Assembly (NCBI GenBank): GCA_017744715.1
Contig: JAGIAT010000002.1
Span: forward strand, 1-64,000
From: Niabella sp.
GTDB lineage: Bacteria; Bacteroidota; Bacteroidia; Chitinophagales; Chitinophagaceae
Length of the DNA stretch: 64,000 nucleotides
Direction: 5' to 3'
In this document: positions 51,748 through 60,890 of the stretch, piece by piece
Numbering within the stretch: position 1 is the stretch's first letter
Layout: each line of letters opens with the position of its first letter
Notes under the pieces: generated by a model
What the model was told of the DNA's origin: nothing
Seen by the model: the letters and a program-made list of their open reading frames with translations, nothing else
Databases searched by the model: none
Translations under genes and position numbers: made by a program

Positions 51748-52494
51748 TCAGGATTCGTTTTCAGGATTTGCTACCGGCCGGCGGGTATCATGGTAAAACA
51801 AAAACTGCCACCCCTCCTGCCGCCCCTGTTCCCACCATTGGGTACGCAATTCCATCGCCTTTTTACCATCGTAATCATATTTTGCTGCAAACCGGTGCTT
51901 CATCTGCTGGTACTGCGGTGCATCGTCTGCCCCAAAAAATAAGCGCTCATTTCCTTCATCAATCCAAAATACCTGGTGGTAGCGCGAGTGGGCACCGGTT
52001 ACCCGGTAGCGGATATAATCATCAATAATGCCCTCATCGGCTTTAAGCAACACCACATTGCCCGCCAGTACCGGCTCAAATTTAGCGGTATCATAAGACG
52101 CCCCTGCATGCTCCTGTGCAAACTGTACCTCCCGCTCCTGGATATAGTAAACCGCATTCTCAAAAGTAGGCTTACCTGTAGCAGGGTTCACCATTCCCCC
52201 GGTATGGTCTTTATGCAAATGACTCATCAATACTTTTGTAACATCGCCCGTCTGAATCCCATGCTCCGCAAGATGCGTTACGATCTGCATCTGGTTTCCG
52301 GAATGATGCGGCATGCCCAGCCCTGTATCCAGCAACAGGATATCTTTTGAGGTGATGATCAAAAACGGTTGTATTTCTACCAGCAGGCTTCCATGCGTGC
52401 GGGTGCTCATTTCGTCTTCCGACAACCGGAAGGGGATAAATTTTTTTGTGGCATCAACGGTGAAGCTTCCTTCTGATAACGGGATTATTTTCAT
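51748..52494 (-). CDS. Metallo-beta-lactamase fold hydrolase
   Basis: This is a cytoplasmic metal-dependent hydrolase of 248 residues. The metal-binding motif is SHLHKDHTGGM (HxHxDH), preceded by ILLLDTGLGMPHHSGNQMQI and followed by His in GAHSRYHQVFWIDEG, Asp in LFFGADDAPQ and the last His in FLFYHDTRRP. The set of ligands is complete. The family is broad (lactonases, thioesterases, nucleases); the sequence between motifs is closest in style to quorum-lactonase-like and other small-molecule hydrolases, but the substrate cannot be told. It ends near the convergent terminator at 51.7 kb and is probably a single gene. Confidence 0.88.
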   Translation of the reverse strand: MKIIPLSEGSFTVDATKKFIPFRLSEDEMSTRTHGSLLVEIQPFLIITSKDILLLDTGLGMPHHSGNQMQIVTHLAEHGIQTGDVTKVLMSHLHKDHTGGMVNPATGKPTFENAVYYIQEREVQFAQEHAGASYDTAKFEPVLAGNVVLLKADEGIIDDYIRYRVTGAHSRYHQVFWIDEGNERLFFGADDAPQYQQMKHRFAAKYDYDGKKAMELRTQWWEQGRQEGWQFLFYHDTRRPVANPENES

Positions 52495-52574
52495 ATTTAA
52501 AATTTCTGGCTGCTAAATTAGAACAAATAAACCCGCTGTGCAACCTGTACGGATTGAAACCCGTTCTCCGCTGG

Positions 52575-54506
52575 TTATTCAGGCGTAGCCGCGTTAAAGA
52601 TCAGTGGCATCCATGTCTGAAACGTGGAAGCGGCAACACCGTTTCCGGCGGAAGCATAATCACAAAAAGTAGCCGCAACCGGCGGATCCTTTTGTTCCTT
52701 ATAATTTTCTGCCTGAACCATTGCCTCAAACTGCACCCAGCTGTCATCGGCTTTAATTGCTATCTTTTTAAGATCGATGAACGGTTCGTTTTCTTTTAAC
52801 GGTGTCATTACCGCTCCCAGGTTAGTACCTGCAAAACGCGTATCCCTCGATAACACAAGGGGGCCGGTAAGTATTGCAAAATACCGGTGCCGGTCGCCCA
52901 TTACTTTTACCCGGCCGCGCATATCCAGTTCGAGGTAGATCGTATCACCAGTGTTCCATGTTCGTTCCAGGTTTACATACACACCCGGTACTACATCCTT
53001 ATAAAGCACATCGTTTACCTTCAGTACCGTTTGCCTGCTCCATTCCGGTATGCGTACCTGCAGCACCATGTCTTCGGGCATATGCATCTCCAGCCGGATG
53101 GCAATGGTACCGGACGCCGGGTAGTTGGTGGTCTGCACCAGTTTTACCGGTTTACCTGCGGGAGATTTTAACGCCGTTGTTCCTTCTGCAAAAAAATTAA
53201 CAGCAATACCATTCCTGCTGCGCATTGCCACAAGACCCGGAATGGCAAATAAGCCTCTTGGCCCATTGGCGCTGCAGCAGTTCAGATCCATGCCGCACTG
53301 GCCGCTGCCCGGCAGCCGTTCACCATTCAGGGGCGTATATTTTGCCCAGGTAGAACCGTCGCTTTTCAACGCAGCCATTAATGCGTTGCAATACGTGGTT
53401 TCGATGGCATGCGCATAGATTGCATCACCGGTTAATTTTAATAAGGCTATGCAAAGCTGCATCCAGGTTACCGTTACGCAGGTTTCCTGGTAATGGAATA
53501 CCGGCGTGGTTTGTAGCTCCCTGCCGCCAAACCACATTTCTGCCGAGGCGCCGGAACCGGCAATATTGATCTCTGTATCCTGTATGTTTTTCCAAACGCG
53601 TAACACGGCCTGCTTATATGTTTCGTTACCCGTCAGGCGATACAACGCAAGGAGCCCTTCATAACAGGACATCATTTCATATGCCTTTTGCCCCTGTTCC
53701 GGGCTGTACCATTCCCTGGGCCGTGGAAAACGTTCAGCTACATTTACAGCAGCCTTACCGATCAGTTGCGGACCTCCGGATGTTTCCCATTGCTTTACGA
53801 TCGTTTCTGCAAAGTTGAGGTATTTCCTGTTTCCCGTTGCCACGCTTAACCGTACCACCGGCAACAATACGGAAGAAGCGGCCATACCCCTGTAATTGCC
53901 CTTGCTGACAATGCTTCCGCCCTGCCTGTTGATTTCACTGATCAGGTAATCGGCCAGCTTTACCGCTGCGTGGAGGCTTTTTTTATCGCCTGTAAGATCA
54001 TGATAATCCAGCAAACCCAGCAGGCAGTATTTCATCCCCCAGATATCCCATTGAGTTAACCGGCTTTGTGCGTTGTAATTTCCAATATACCCGTCTGGTG
54101 TTTGAGTGGCAATGAGGCCGGTTACCGCTGCATCTATTTTTGCTTTTAAACGCGGATCGGGTTTATATTGATACGCCAGTATGGACGCCATCATGCATTT
54201 GCCCCAAAACTCCGACTGCCAGCGATGCGTTTCCGTCCGATGACGGAAAGGTTCAATAAGGTGCTCAAAATTTTTTGTGAGGATATCCTTTTTAAAACAC
54301 TGGTCCAGCCGGTTGCCGATATATCCCTGCAACCGTGCTGTGTCTTCCGTTTCAAACCGGTTGGCAATAAGGTAGCCCCCTTTACTGCCCGCCAGCGGGG
54401 CAAACAAACCAGGTGCCAGTACGCTTGCTGCTGCGGTAATACCCGTTTGCTTTACAAAGGTTCTCCTTGAAAGCAGGCGCAACGGGATCGTTTCTTTTTT
54501 ACTCAT
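52575..54506 (-). CDS. GH127-like beta-L-arabinofuranosidase family protein
   Basis: This is a secreted glycosidase of 643 residues with an alpha/alpha barrel. An N-terminal twin-Arg signal (LSRRTFVKQTGITAAASVLA) suggests export in folded form. The GH127/DUF1680-type active-site pieces are ETCVTVTWMQLCIALLKLTG (Glu and Cys) and MDLNCCSANGPRGLFAIPGL (the Cys pair). In characterised members Glu and three Cys hold a zinc and a Cys acts as nucleophile. The start lies 5 bases after the GH106 gene, so the two are cotranscribed. In a rhamnosidase cluster it may remove arabinose-like or other decorations. The sugar specificity is inferred from the family only. Confidence 0.85.
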   Translation of the reverse strand: MSKKETIPLRLLSRRTFVKQTGITAAASVLAPGLFAPLAGSKGGYLIANRFETEDTARLQGYIGNRLDQCFKKDILTKNFEHLIEPFRHRTETHRWQSEFWGKCMMASILAYQYKPDPRLKAKIDAAVTGLIATQTPDGYIGNYNAQSRLTQWDIWGMKYCLLGLLDYHDLTGDKKSLHAAVKLADYLISEINRQGGSIVSKGNYRGMAASSVLLPVVRLSVATGNRKYLNFAETIVKQWETSGGPQLIGKAAVNVAERFPRPREWYSPEQGQKAYEMMSCYEGLLALYRLTGNETYKQAVLRVWKNIQDTEINIAGSGASAEMWFGGRELQTTPVFHYQETCVTVTWMQLCIALLKLTGDAIYAHAIETTYCNALMAALKSDGSTWAKYTPLNGERLPGSGQCGMDLNCCSANGPRGLFAIPGLVAMRSRNGIAVNFFAEGTTALKSPAGKPVKLVQTTNYPASGTIAIRLEMHMPEDMVLQVRIPEWSRQTVLKVNDVLYKDVVPGVYVNLERTWNTGDTIYLELDMRGRVKVMGDRHRYFAILTGPLVLSRDTRFAGTNLGAVMTPLKENEPFIDLKKIAIKADDSWVQFEAMVQAENYKEQKDPPVAATFCDYASAGNGVAASTFQTWMPLIFNAATPE

Positions 54507-54511
54507 CCGTT

Positions 54512-57500
54512 TTATTTTTCTACCTGAATGCTCACCGGCCCCAACAGCCCGTTATTTGTTAATGCTGCCGTTGGAGCAGGGCCGCTGATCGTCCATGTTT
54601 TCCGCTTGTCTTCCGGCTGGCCGGCATCATATACCAACCGGTTAAACCAGGTACTGGTCACTTCAATCTTCAAGGTATTTGCCCCGGGCCGGATGGCCTT
54701 TGTAATATTCAGTTTATAGGGCTTCGTCCACAATGCAGGAAAATGTACGCCATTTAACGATACCGAAGCAATCATGTTCACCTGCCCCAGGTCCATCACA
54801 TAATTGGCTTTCCGTTGAATGGTGTCCATCCGGAAAGCTGTGGTATAAACGGCGGTACCCGAAAAAGCTTTTCCTTCGCCGGAAAGCTCCAGCTCCGGCC
54901 AGGGTTTTAGTTCCGCTACATCAACAGCGGCGGATGCGCCCCAGCCTTCGGGAAAATGAATCGTCCAGGGTTTTGTAAATGCGATGGATGTAAGTGGCTG
55001 TAGTGCGGGGAATTTGTTTTCCTTGAGTGCTTCTTTGTGATTAAACACTACAAAACCGGCACCGGCCTCGGGCAGGTCTAATGTAACAACCGTACGATTG
55101 CCCTGCCTTTTTGCTGCCAGCGGCAAAACCTTGCCTGAAACAGGATCCCATAACGCAACATTCCCTGTGTTACGGAAACTGAGGGTACCGGCAAACGTTC
55201 CGCCCCTGGGTGCACATACAAAATACCAGTCGGCATCTTCTGCACGGCGGTGTAACCACTGTACCGGCCCGCCGGAAACATCGGGCGCAATCTGCAGTTG
55301 CTGCAGCGCATCCGATAGGCTCATGCCCGAAACAAGTTGTCCTTTGCCTATTTTGCGGATACCGCGTTTAATTGCGGCGCCCCAGATGGAGGTTACAATC
55401 GTATTCAGCTGTTCCTGCGCCGCGCTTCCACCGCTAAGGGTGGCAATACCGGAAGGCGCATCTCCAACCACAGTAGCACCTGCCTTCATGAGTGCAGCAA
55501 TTTTTTCTGCTGTTTTTGGCAGCATCCGGATGCTGGCCGGTAACCACAACACCCGGTACCGGATCCCTTCGGGTGTGGTAATATAACCATCCTTTACGCT
55601 TAGCCGGCTCCATAACACATCCGTATTGCAATAGTCATATTTAAACCCTTCGGGGAACGGCGCGTTCTGATCCGGTTTGTGATCCACCTCATCCCCAAGG
55701 TACCAGAGCACATCCGACACGGGCGCTCCTCTTTCCAGCAAATAATTGCAACGGGCAAAGTATTGTGTAAATGCCGGCATCGCCTCCCACCAGGTTTGTC
55801 CCCTTAAAAACGGGGTACCGATCCCTGCACCAAAAGAAGTACCGGGTTTCAGAAAGTTTGTTTGCGGATTGTGGGTATAGGTATGAAACACCAGGTGAGT
55901 GATCCCTTCGATCATATTCACATTCGCTACTTCCTTCAGCATCTGCCATTGTTCGTTCCAGGTAAGTGCAAAAGAGGTAAACGCCTCTGCTGACACACGG
56001 GATTTGCCATACAACCGAGCCGCAGAAACGGTAGGCTTCACCGGTTTAAAATTGAGCGATCCCACATAACCATCTGTAAACGGCTGCCAGAACTCGCACA
56101 TGGGTACATCGGCATACTTGTAATATTCCATGATATCGGCGGGAAATACATCTCCGGCCGCCGTTTCATACGTAATGGATAAGTTACGGGCTTTTGCCAG
56201 CTTCGACATTTCCCCGTAAAACCGGTGGGTAAACAAATCACTGATGGTAGCCCGCCAGTCACGGAGAAAACGGAACGTGGTTGCTTCATCCTTTATTACA
56301 TAGCCAAAAACAGCCGGCAGCCATTTGCGGAGCGCGTAGGAAGTAACCCGCTCAAACTCCGGCTCCATATCTTCCGTCCAGGTTTGCGTTTCACATTCCC
56401 AGCTGTCTAAAAGCATACCGTTCAATAATCCGTTTACAGGACCGTTGCCGCCTGCAAGCCGGCCGATGTACCCCTGGAAATGGGCCTGTGCTCCTTTCAC
56501 CGATAGTTTATTGCATTCCCAGCCCGTGCCTGCCGGCGGGGCCGGACCGTTTTTACGGCCGGTATTTACATGCCCGATGCGCAGGATCGTCCAGTTGCCC
56601 GCCGGTGCGTTCCAGTTCAGTGCTCCGTTGCGATCCATAAGTGCCGTGAGGTCCTGTATCTGATCCGGGTTTACATAGGTATCCGGTGGCCGGGAATAAG
56701 CATCCCCCGATCGTTCAATTGTCCGTAAGGTCCACCCTGCCTCCGATTCCCAGTTATTTTTCCGGGCGGCGGTAAACAGTTTTATAAACCCCAGCCGCAT
56801 ATCATGTTGGTTCACGATCTCAAAGCGGTATTTTTTCGCCCCCTGTGTTTCCCGGCAGGCCAGCGTCATGGGCGATTGATCCTGCCAGTTGCTCTGGGGC
56901 AGCACGGCGTTCAGGATCTCTTTTGTCTGGCCGTTTTCAAAAACGGCAAATCCCCTGATGGTAACGCCGGGCTCGTAACACCAGGCATGATTAAAACTAT
57001 TGATGCTGGGAAGGGTAACGGAGCGGATGGTAATGCTGGTATTAAAACCGACCGTTATCCTGTAAGGTTCGGATGAGCTGGCAGGGGCCAGCTGAACGGG
57101 TTTATTTCCTTTTCCTGAAAAAAGATCCTTCCATAATACATTGGAATTTCCTGTTACCGATGCCGGCACCAGCGGATCGCCGGTGTCATCCTTCGGTGTG
57201 GGAAACGCCAGTACTGCCACCTCCCGGTAGTCGCGCCAGGGTTCATTAACCCCGTCTGGTTTTGCTAACGTGATCTTTTCAGCCGTCCCTGTTCCCTGCA
57301 CATCCTGTCGCTTCCACACTAGGTGACGCATCGCGTTCTCCGACGTAATCCACGGCCCGCCGGCCATGGCCCAGCCGGGACAGTTCTGCAACGTAAACCG
57401 GAGACCCAGCCGTTTACATTCCTTGGCGGTAAAGTTTAAGGCATCTTCCCAGGCGGGACTCAGGCAGATGATCTCCGGATCAACGCGCGGCCACTTACCT

Positions 57501-57784
57501 CCAAACTGACCATGAAAAAGCTGGATGCCGGAAATACCTGCTTCAGCAATTGCTTCAAGATCAGCAGTGATCCCTTCCTTTGAAATATTTCCTCCGATAA
57601 AATGAAACCAGGTCTCCGGGTAATCGCTTTGTGATGGCGCCTGGAATACCGCCCGGTCACGGGCACCGAAACGGCCATTGAGTTCCTGTAACCGCGGTGC
57701 AACAACAGCTACCTGCGCGGTTGCCGGCAAGGCATTTGCAATCATCCATACGTTAAAAAGCCATCTTCTTATTAACCGCTGCAT
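54512..57784 (-). CDS. GH106 alpha-L-rhamnosidase-like protein
   Basis: This is a large secreted glycosidase of 1090 residues with a signal peptide (WLFNVWMIANALPATAQ). The barrel has the family GH106 pieces PETWFHFIGGNISKEGITAD, LEAIAEAGISGIQLFHGQFG, GLRFTLQNCPGWAMAGGPWI, YETAAGDVFPADIMEYYKYA, EFWQPFTDG and ITHLVFHTYTHNPQTNF. A C-terminal beta-sandwich (FRMDTIQRKANYVMDLGQVN) is like a carbohydrate-binding or galactose-binding domain. The family removes terminal alpha-L-rhamnose from pectin and other glycans. It is the first gene of a two-gene operon and is divergent from a GH78 rhamnosidase. Confidence 0.9.
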   Translation of the reverse strand: MQRLIRRWLFNVWMIANALPATAQVAVVAPRLQELNGRFGARDRAVFQAPSQSDYPETWFHFIGGNISKEGITADLEAIAEAGISGIQLFHGQFGGKWPRVDPEIICLSPAWEDALNFTAKECKRLGLRFTLQNCPGWAMAGGPWITSENAMRHLVWKRQDVQGTGTAEKITLAKPDGVNEPWRDYREVAVLAFPTPKDDTGDPLVPASVTGNSNVLWKDLFSGKGNKPVQLAPASSSEPYRITVGFNTSITIRSVTLPSINSFNHAWCYEPGVTIRGFAVFENGQTKEILNAVLPQSNWQDQSPMTLACRETQGAKKYRFEIVNQHDMRLGFIKLFTAARKNNWESEAGWTLRTIERSGDAYSRPPDTYVNPDQIQDLTALMDRNGALNWNAPAGNWTILRIGHVNTGRKNGPAPPAGTGWECNKLSVKGAQAHFQGYIGRLAGGNGPVNGLLNGMLLDSWECETQTWTEDMEPEFERVTSYALRKWLPAVFGYVIKDEATTFRFLRDWRATISDLFTHRFYGEMSKLAKARNLSITYETAAGDVFPADIMEYYKYADVPMCEFWQPFTDGYVGSLNFKPVKPTVSAARLYGKSRVSAEAFTSFALTWNEQWQMLKEVANVNMIEGITHLVFHTYTHNPQTNFLKPGTSFGAGIGTPFLRGQTWWEAMPAFTQYFARCNYLLERGAPVSDVLWYLGDEVDHKPDQNAPFPEGFKYDYCNTDVLWSRLSVKDGYITTPEGIRYRVLWLPASIRMLPKTAEKIAALMKAGATVVGDAPSGIATLSGGSAAQEQLNTIVTSIWGAAIKRGIRKIGKGQLVSGMSLSDALQQLQIAPDVSGGPVQWLHRRAEDADWYFVCAPRGGTFAGTLSFRNTGNVALWDPVSGKVLPLAAKRQGNRTVVTLDLPEAGAGFVVFNHKEALKENKFPALQPLTSIAFTKPWTIHFPEGWGASAAVDVAELKPWPELELSGEGKAFSGTAVYTTAFRMDTIQRKANYVMDLGQVNMIASVSLNGVHFPALWTKPYKLNITKAIRPGANTLKIEVTSTWFNRLVYDAGQPEDKRKTWTISGPAPTAALTNNGLLGPVSIQVEK

Positions 57785-57942
57785 CGTTTAAAATATATTG
57801 TTAGGGCGTTAAGCAGGGCTGCTATTAAATATAAGCCGGGTTTTTAACAGAACCATCCTGTACTATCCTGAAAATAATTTTACATAACTTTTCCGGCTAT
57901 TTTGCAGATCCATTCCTATTTTGTTCTGATAATATTGCGCAT

Positions 57943-60600
57943 ATGAATTACAAGCAGGCCTTTCTGTTATTATTGGTTTTAGCCGCGGTTCCGCTGAGGA
58001 TCCATGCGCAACAGGTTACCAATCTCCGGTGTGAACACCTGGTTAACCCAATGGGCATTGACAATACAAAACCCCGCTTTAGCTGGACCATTGATGATCC
58101 GCAGGCGGGCGCCGCACAAACCAGTTACCGGATCGTAGTTTCCGGTGAATCCGGTGAAGAAGTATGGAACTCGGGGATAATACGCACTGCCGATAACCTG
58201 GTTACCTATAAAGGGAAAGCCCTGGAACCGTTTACAAGGTATAGCTGGAAAGTGCTGCTTACCGGTACCAACAACCGTTCCTACGATGAACCGCCCGCTG
58301 CGTTTTTTGAAACGGGCATGCTGCAGCAACAGCACTGGAAAGGCGGATGGATCAGTGATGGCAATGATATCCGGCTAAAGCCCGCACCCTGCTTCCGGAA
58401 ATCGTTTATCCTTAAAAAAACGGTTCGATCGGCAAGGGTTTATATCGCTGCCGCGGGCCTCTATGAGCTTTCCCTCAATGCATCGCCGGTAGGTGATCAC
58501 CGGCTCGACCCCATGTATACCCGCTTTGACCGGCGCAACCTGTATGTAACCTATGATGTAAGCAAAGTGCTGCAGCCCGGTGAAAACGTGATCGGCGTAT
58601 TGCTGGGTAACGGCTGGTATAACCATCAGTCTACAGCGGTATGGTATTTCGACAAAGCACCCTGGCGTAACCGCCCGGCATTTTGCCTCGACCTGCGCAT
58701 CACGTACACCGATGGTTCTATAGAAACCATTACCACCGACCGGAGCTGGAAAACAACACTAAGCCCTGTGATCTTTAACAGCATTTATACGGCTGAGCAT
58801 TACGATGCCCGGATGGAGATACCGGGTTGGAACAAGCCCGGTTTTAACGATTCAAAATGGGCAGCGGCTGTTGACCGGGCAGCACCCGCCCCGCTGATCA
58901 CCGCGCAGGTGCTGCATCCCGTGCGGGATGTGGTCACCATCAACCCGGTGGCGGTAAAAAAATTCAGCGATACAAATTATGTGTTTAACCTGGGGCGGAA
59001 TATTTCCGGTGTCAGCGAGATCCGTGTTTCGGGTGCAGCAGGAACCGTGGTCCGGCTCATTCATGCCGAACGCATTCATCCATCCGGCCATACCGATCTT
59101 TCCAATATCGATGTGCATTACCGTCCTACCGATGACAGCGATCCTTTTCAAACCGATATTTTTATACTAAAGGGCAGCGGCACGGAGACCTTTAAACCGC
59201 GGTTCAATTATAAAGGCTTTCAGTACGTAGAGGTAGTGAGCAGCAAACCCGTGCAGCTCGGCAAGTCCAGCCTGCAGGGCTATTTTATGCACAGTGATGT
59301 GCCCCAGGCCGGCACCATTGAAACCGGAAACGCGCTCATCAACAAGATCTGGCAGGCCACCAACAATGCTTATCTCTCCAACCTTTTTGGATATCCTACC
59401 GATTGCCCTCAACGGGAGAAGAACGGCTGGACGGGCGATGCAATCATTGCCCTGGAAACGGGATTGTATAATTTTGACGGTATTACCGTATATGAAAAAT
59501 GGCTGGCCGATCACCGGGACGAACAGCAGCCCAACGGCGTACTGCCCGCCATCATCCCTACCAGCGGCTGGGGATATCAATGGGCCAACGGCCCCGACTG
59601 GACCAGCACCATTGCCATAATTCCATGGACGCTTTACCAGTTTTACGGCGATCCCAAACCCCTGGCAGATAATTATGAAAATATAAAACGTTATGTAGAT
59701 CATATTGCGGAGCTGTACCCTACCGGGTTAACCACCTGGGGGCTGGGTGATTGGGTGCCTGTAAAATCCAAATCGCCGGTAGAACTTACGTCCTCACTTT
59801 ATTACTACAAGGATGTAATAATCCTTGCCAAAGCCGCAGCCCTTTTTAACCGCAGAGAAGCAGCGGGTTATTATGCGGCATTAGCAGAAAAGATTAAAAA
59901 AGCCATCAACGATAAATACCTCAACACCACAACCGGCATCTATGGTTCCGGCCTGCAAACGGAACTGAGCGCGCCTGTATACTGGGGTGTTGTTCCGGAT
60001 AATATGAAGGCCCGGGTAGTGGCCAACCTGGCGAAAAGGGTACAGGCAGACGGTGTACAGCTGGACGTGGGCATACTGGGCGCCAAAGCCGTGCTGAATG
60101 TATTGAGCGAAAATGGCTATGCAGACCTGGCCTACCAGCTGGCAACGCGCAGAACCTATCCTTCCTGGGGCTGGTGGATCGAGAATGGCGCCACCACGCT
60201 TTATGAAAACTGGAAGGTGGATGCGGAACGGGACGCCTCGCTGAATCATATTATGTTTGGAGATATCGGCGCCTGGTTTTATAAGGGACTGGGCGGCATC
60301 TTCCCCGATCCGGACCAACCAGGTTTCCGGAACATTCTTCTCAGGCCCAACTTCGTAACCGGGCTGCCAACCTTTAAAGCCACATATAACGGGCCGTTGG
60401 GAACGATCCGTTCTTCCTGGCAACGGAAGGGGAAGCAGCTTCGTTATACCTGCCGGATACCCGCCAACAGTACGGCCACCTTTTTTATGCCGGCCTCCTG
60501 GCAACCGCAGAAGGGCTACCGCATGCCAGGTACCCAAAATAAAGACGGCAGCTATGCATTGCCGTCCGGAACGTATACGTTTTTATTACATGCAAAATAG
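57943..60600 (+). CDS. GH78 alpha-L-rhamnosidase
   Basis: This is a secreted alpha-L-rhamnosidase of 885 residues with a signal peptide (AFLLLLVLAAVPLRIHAQ). The N-terminal beta domains carry LRCEHLVNPMGIDNTKPRFS and the typical VYIAAAGLYELSLNASPVGD then LDPMYTRFDRRNLYVTYDVS. The catalytic alpha/alpha barrel shows FGYPTDCPQREKNGWTGDAI (the DCPQRExxGWTGDA acid region) and WGWWIENGATTLYENWKVDA (the base region). A C-terminal beta domain follows. It is divergent from the GH106 operon across 158 bases and should work with it on rhamnose-rich glycans. Confidence 0.94.
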   Translation: MNYKQAFLLLLVLAAVPLRIHAQQVTNLRCEHLVNPMGIDNTKPRFSWTIDDPQAGAAQTSYRIVVSGESGEEVWNSGIIRTADNLVTYKGKALEPFTRYSWKVLLTGTNNRSYDEPPAAFFETGMLQQQHWKGGWISDGNDIRLKPAPCFRKSFILKKTVRSARVYIAAAGLYELSLNASPVGDHRLDPMYTRFDRRNLYVTYDVSKVLQPGENVIGVLLGNGWYNHQSTAVWYFDKAPWRNRPAFCLDLRITYTDGSIETITTDRSWKTTLSPVIFNSIYTAEHYDARMEIPGWNKPGFNDSKWAAAVDRAAPAPLITAQVLHPVRDVVTINPVAVKKFSDTNYVFNLGRNISGVSEIRVSGAAGTVVRLIHAERIHPSGHTDLSNIDVHYRPTDDSDPFQTDIFILKGSGTETFKPRFNYKGFQYVEVVSSKPVQLGKSSLQGYFMHSDVPQAGTIETGNALINKIWQATNNAYLSNLFGYPTDCPQREKNGWTGDAIIALETGLYNFDGITVYEKWLADHRDEQQPNGVLPAIIPTSGWGYQWANGPDWTSTIAIIPWTLYQFYGDPKPLADNYENIKRYVDHIAELYPTGLTTWGLGDWVPVKSKSPVELTSSLYYYKDVIILAKAAALFNRREAAGYYAALAEKIKKAINDKYLNTTTGIYGSGLQTELSAPVYWGVVPDNMKARVVANLAKRVQADGVQLDVGILGAKAVLNVLSENGYADLAYQLATRRTYPSWGWWIENGATTLYENWKVDAERDASLNHIMFGDIGAWFYKGLGGIFPDPDQPGFRNILLRPNFVTGLPTFKATYNGPLGTIRSSWQRKGKQLRYTCRIPANSTATFFMPASWQPQKGYRMPGTQNKDGSYALPSGTYTFLLHAK

Positions 60601-60890
60601 TAAAGGCAGCAGTACGGGATCCCAAAGCAGCAACAGGATTGCCTGTTTGTAATTTCATTTTGCATCCCCGCATTTTGTGCTGATCTTTTCACAGATGCAT
60701 TCAAATATAAGTGCAGGATTGCGCGGTCCTATATCTGCGCAACCTGTCCCGCCCCGGGCGTGATCTGCGGCACATGTCTATAAATGCAACGGCTAAAGCC
60801 GGTTTGCCGTAAGAAGCAGGATTGCAGCACCATAACGAATGCACCTTCTACATTCGAAATCCTTCACCGGATATGTTAATTCCCGAAGCG
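60601..60890. other. Intergenic gap with REP-like copy and worn repeat
   Basis: The 290 bases hold a weak hairpin (60632-60647, AACAGG and CCTGTT), the second copy of the REP-like element (60745-60771) and a worn copy of the mosaic-repeat core at about 60845-60889 (CTTCTACATT and AATTCCCGAAG), which runs up to the ppc stop. No gene is seen. Confidence 0.6.
60745..60771. repeat. REP-like palindromic repeat, copy 2
   Basis: This copy is the reverse complement of 10215-10241 with a single difference over 27 bases; 22 bases (60750-60771) are identical. The palindrome is slightly broken in this copy. Confidence 0.6.
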
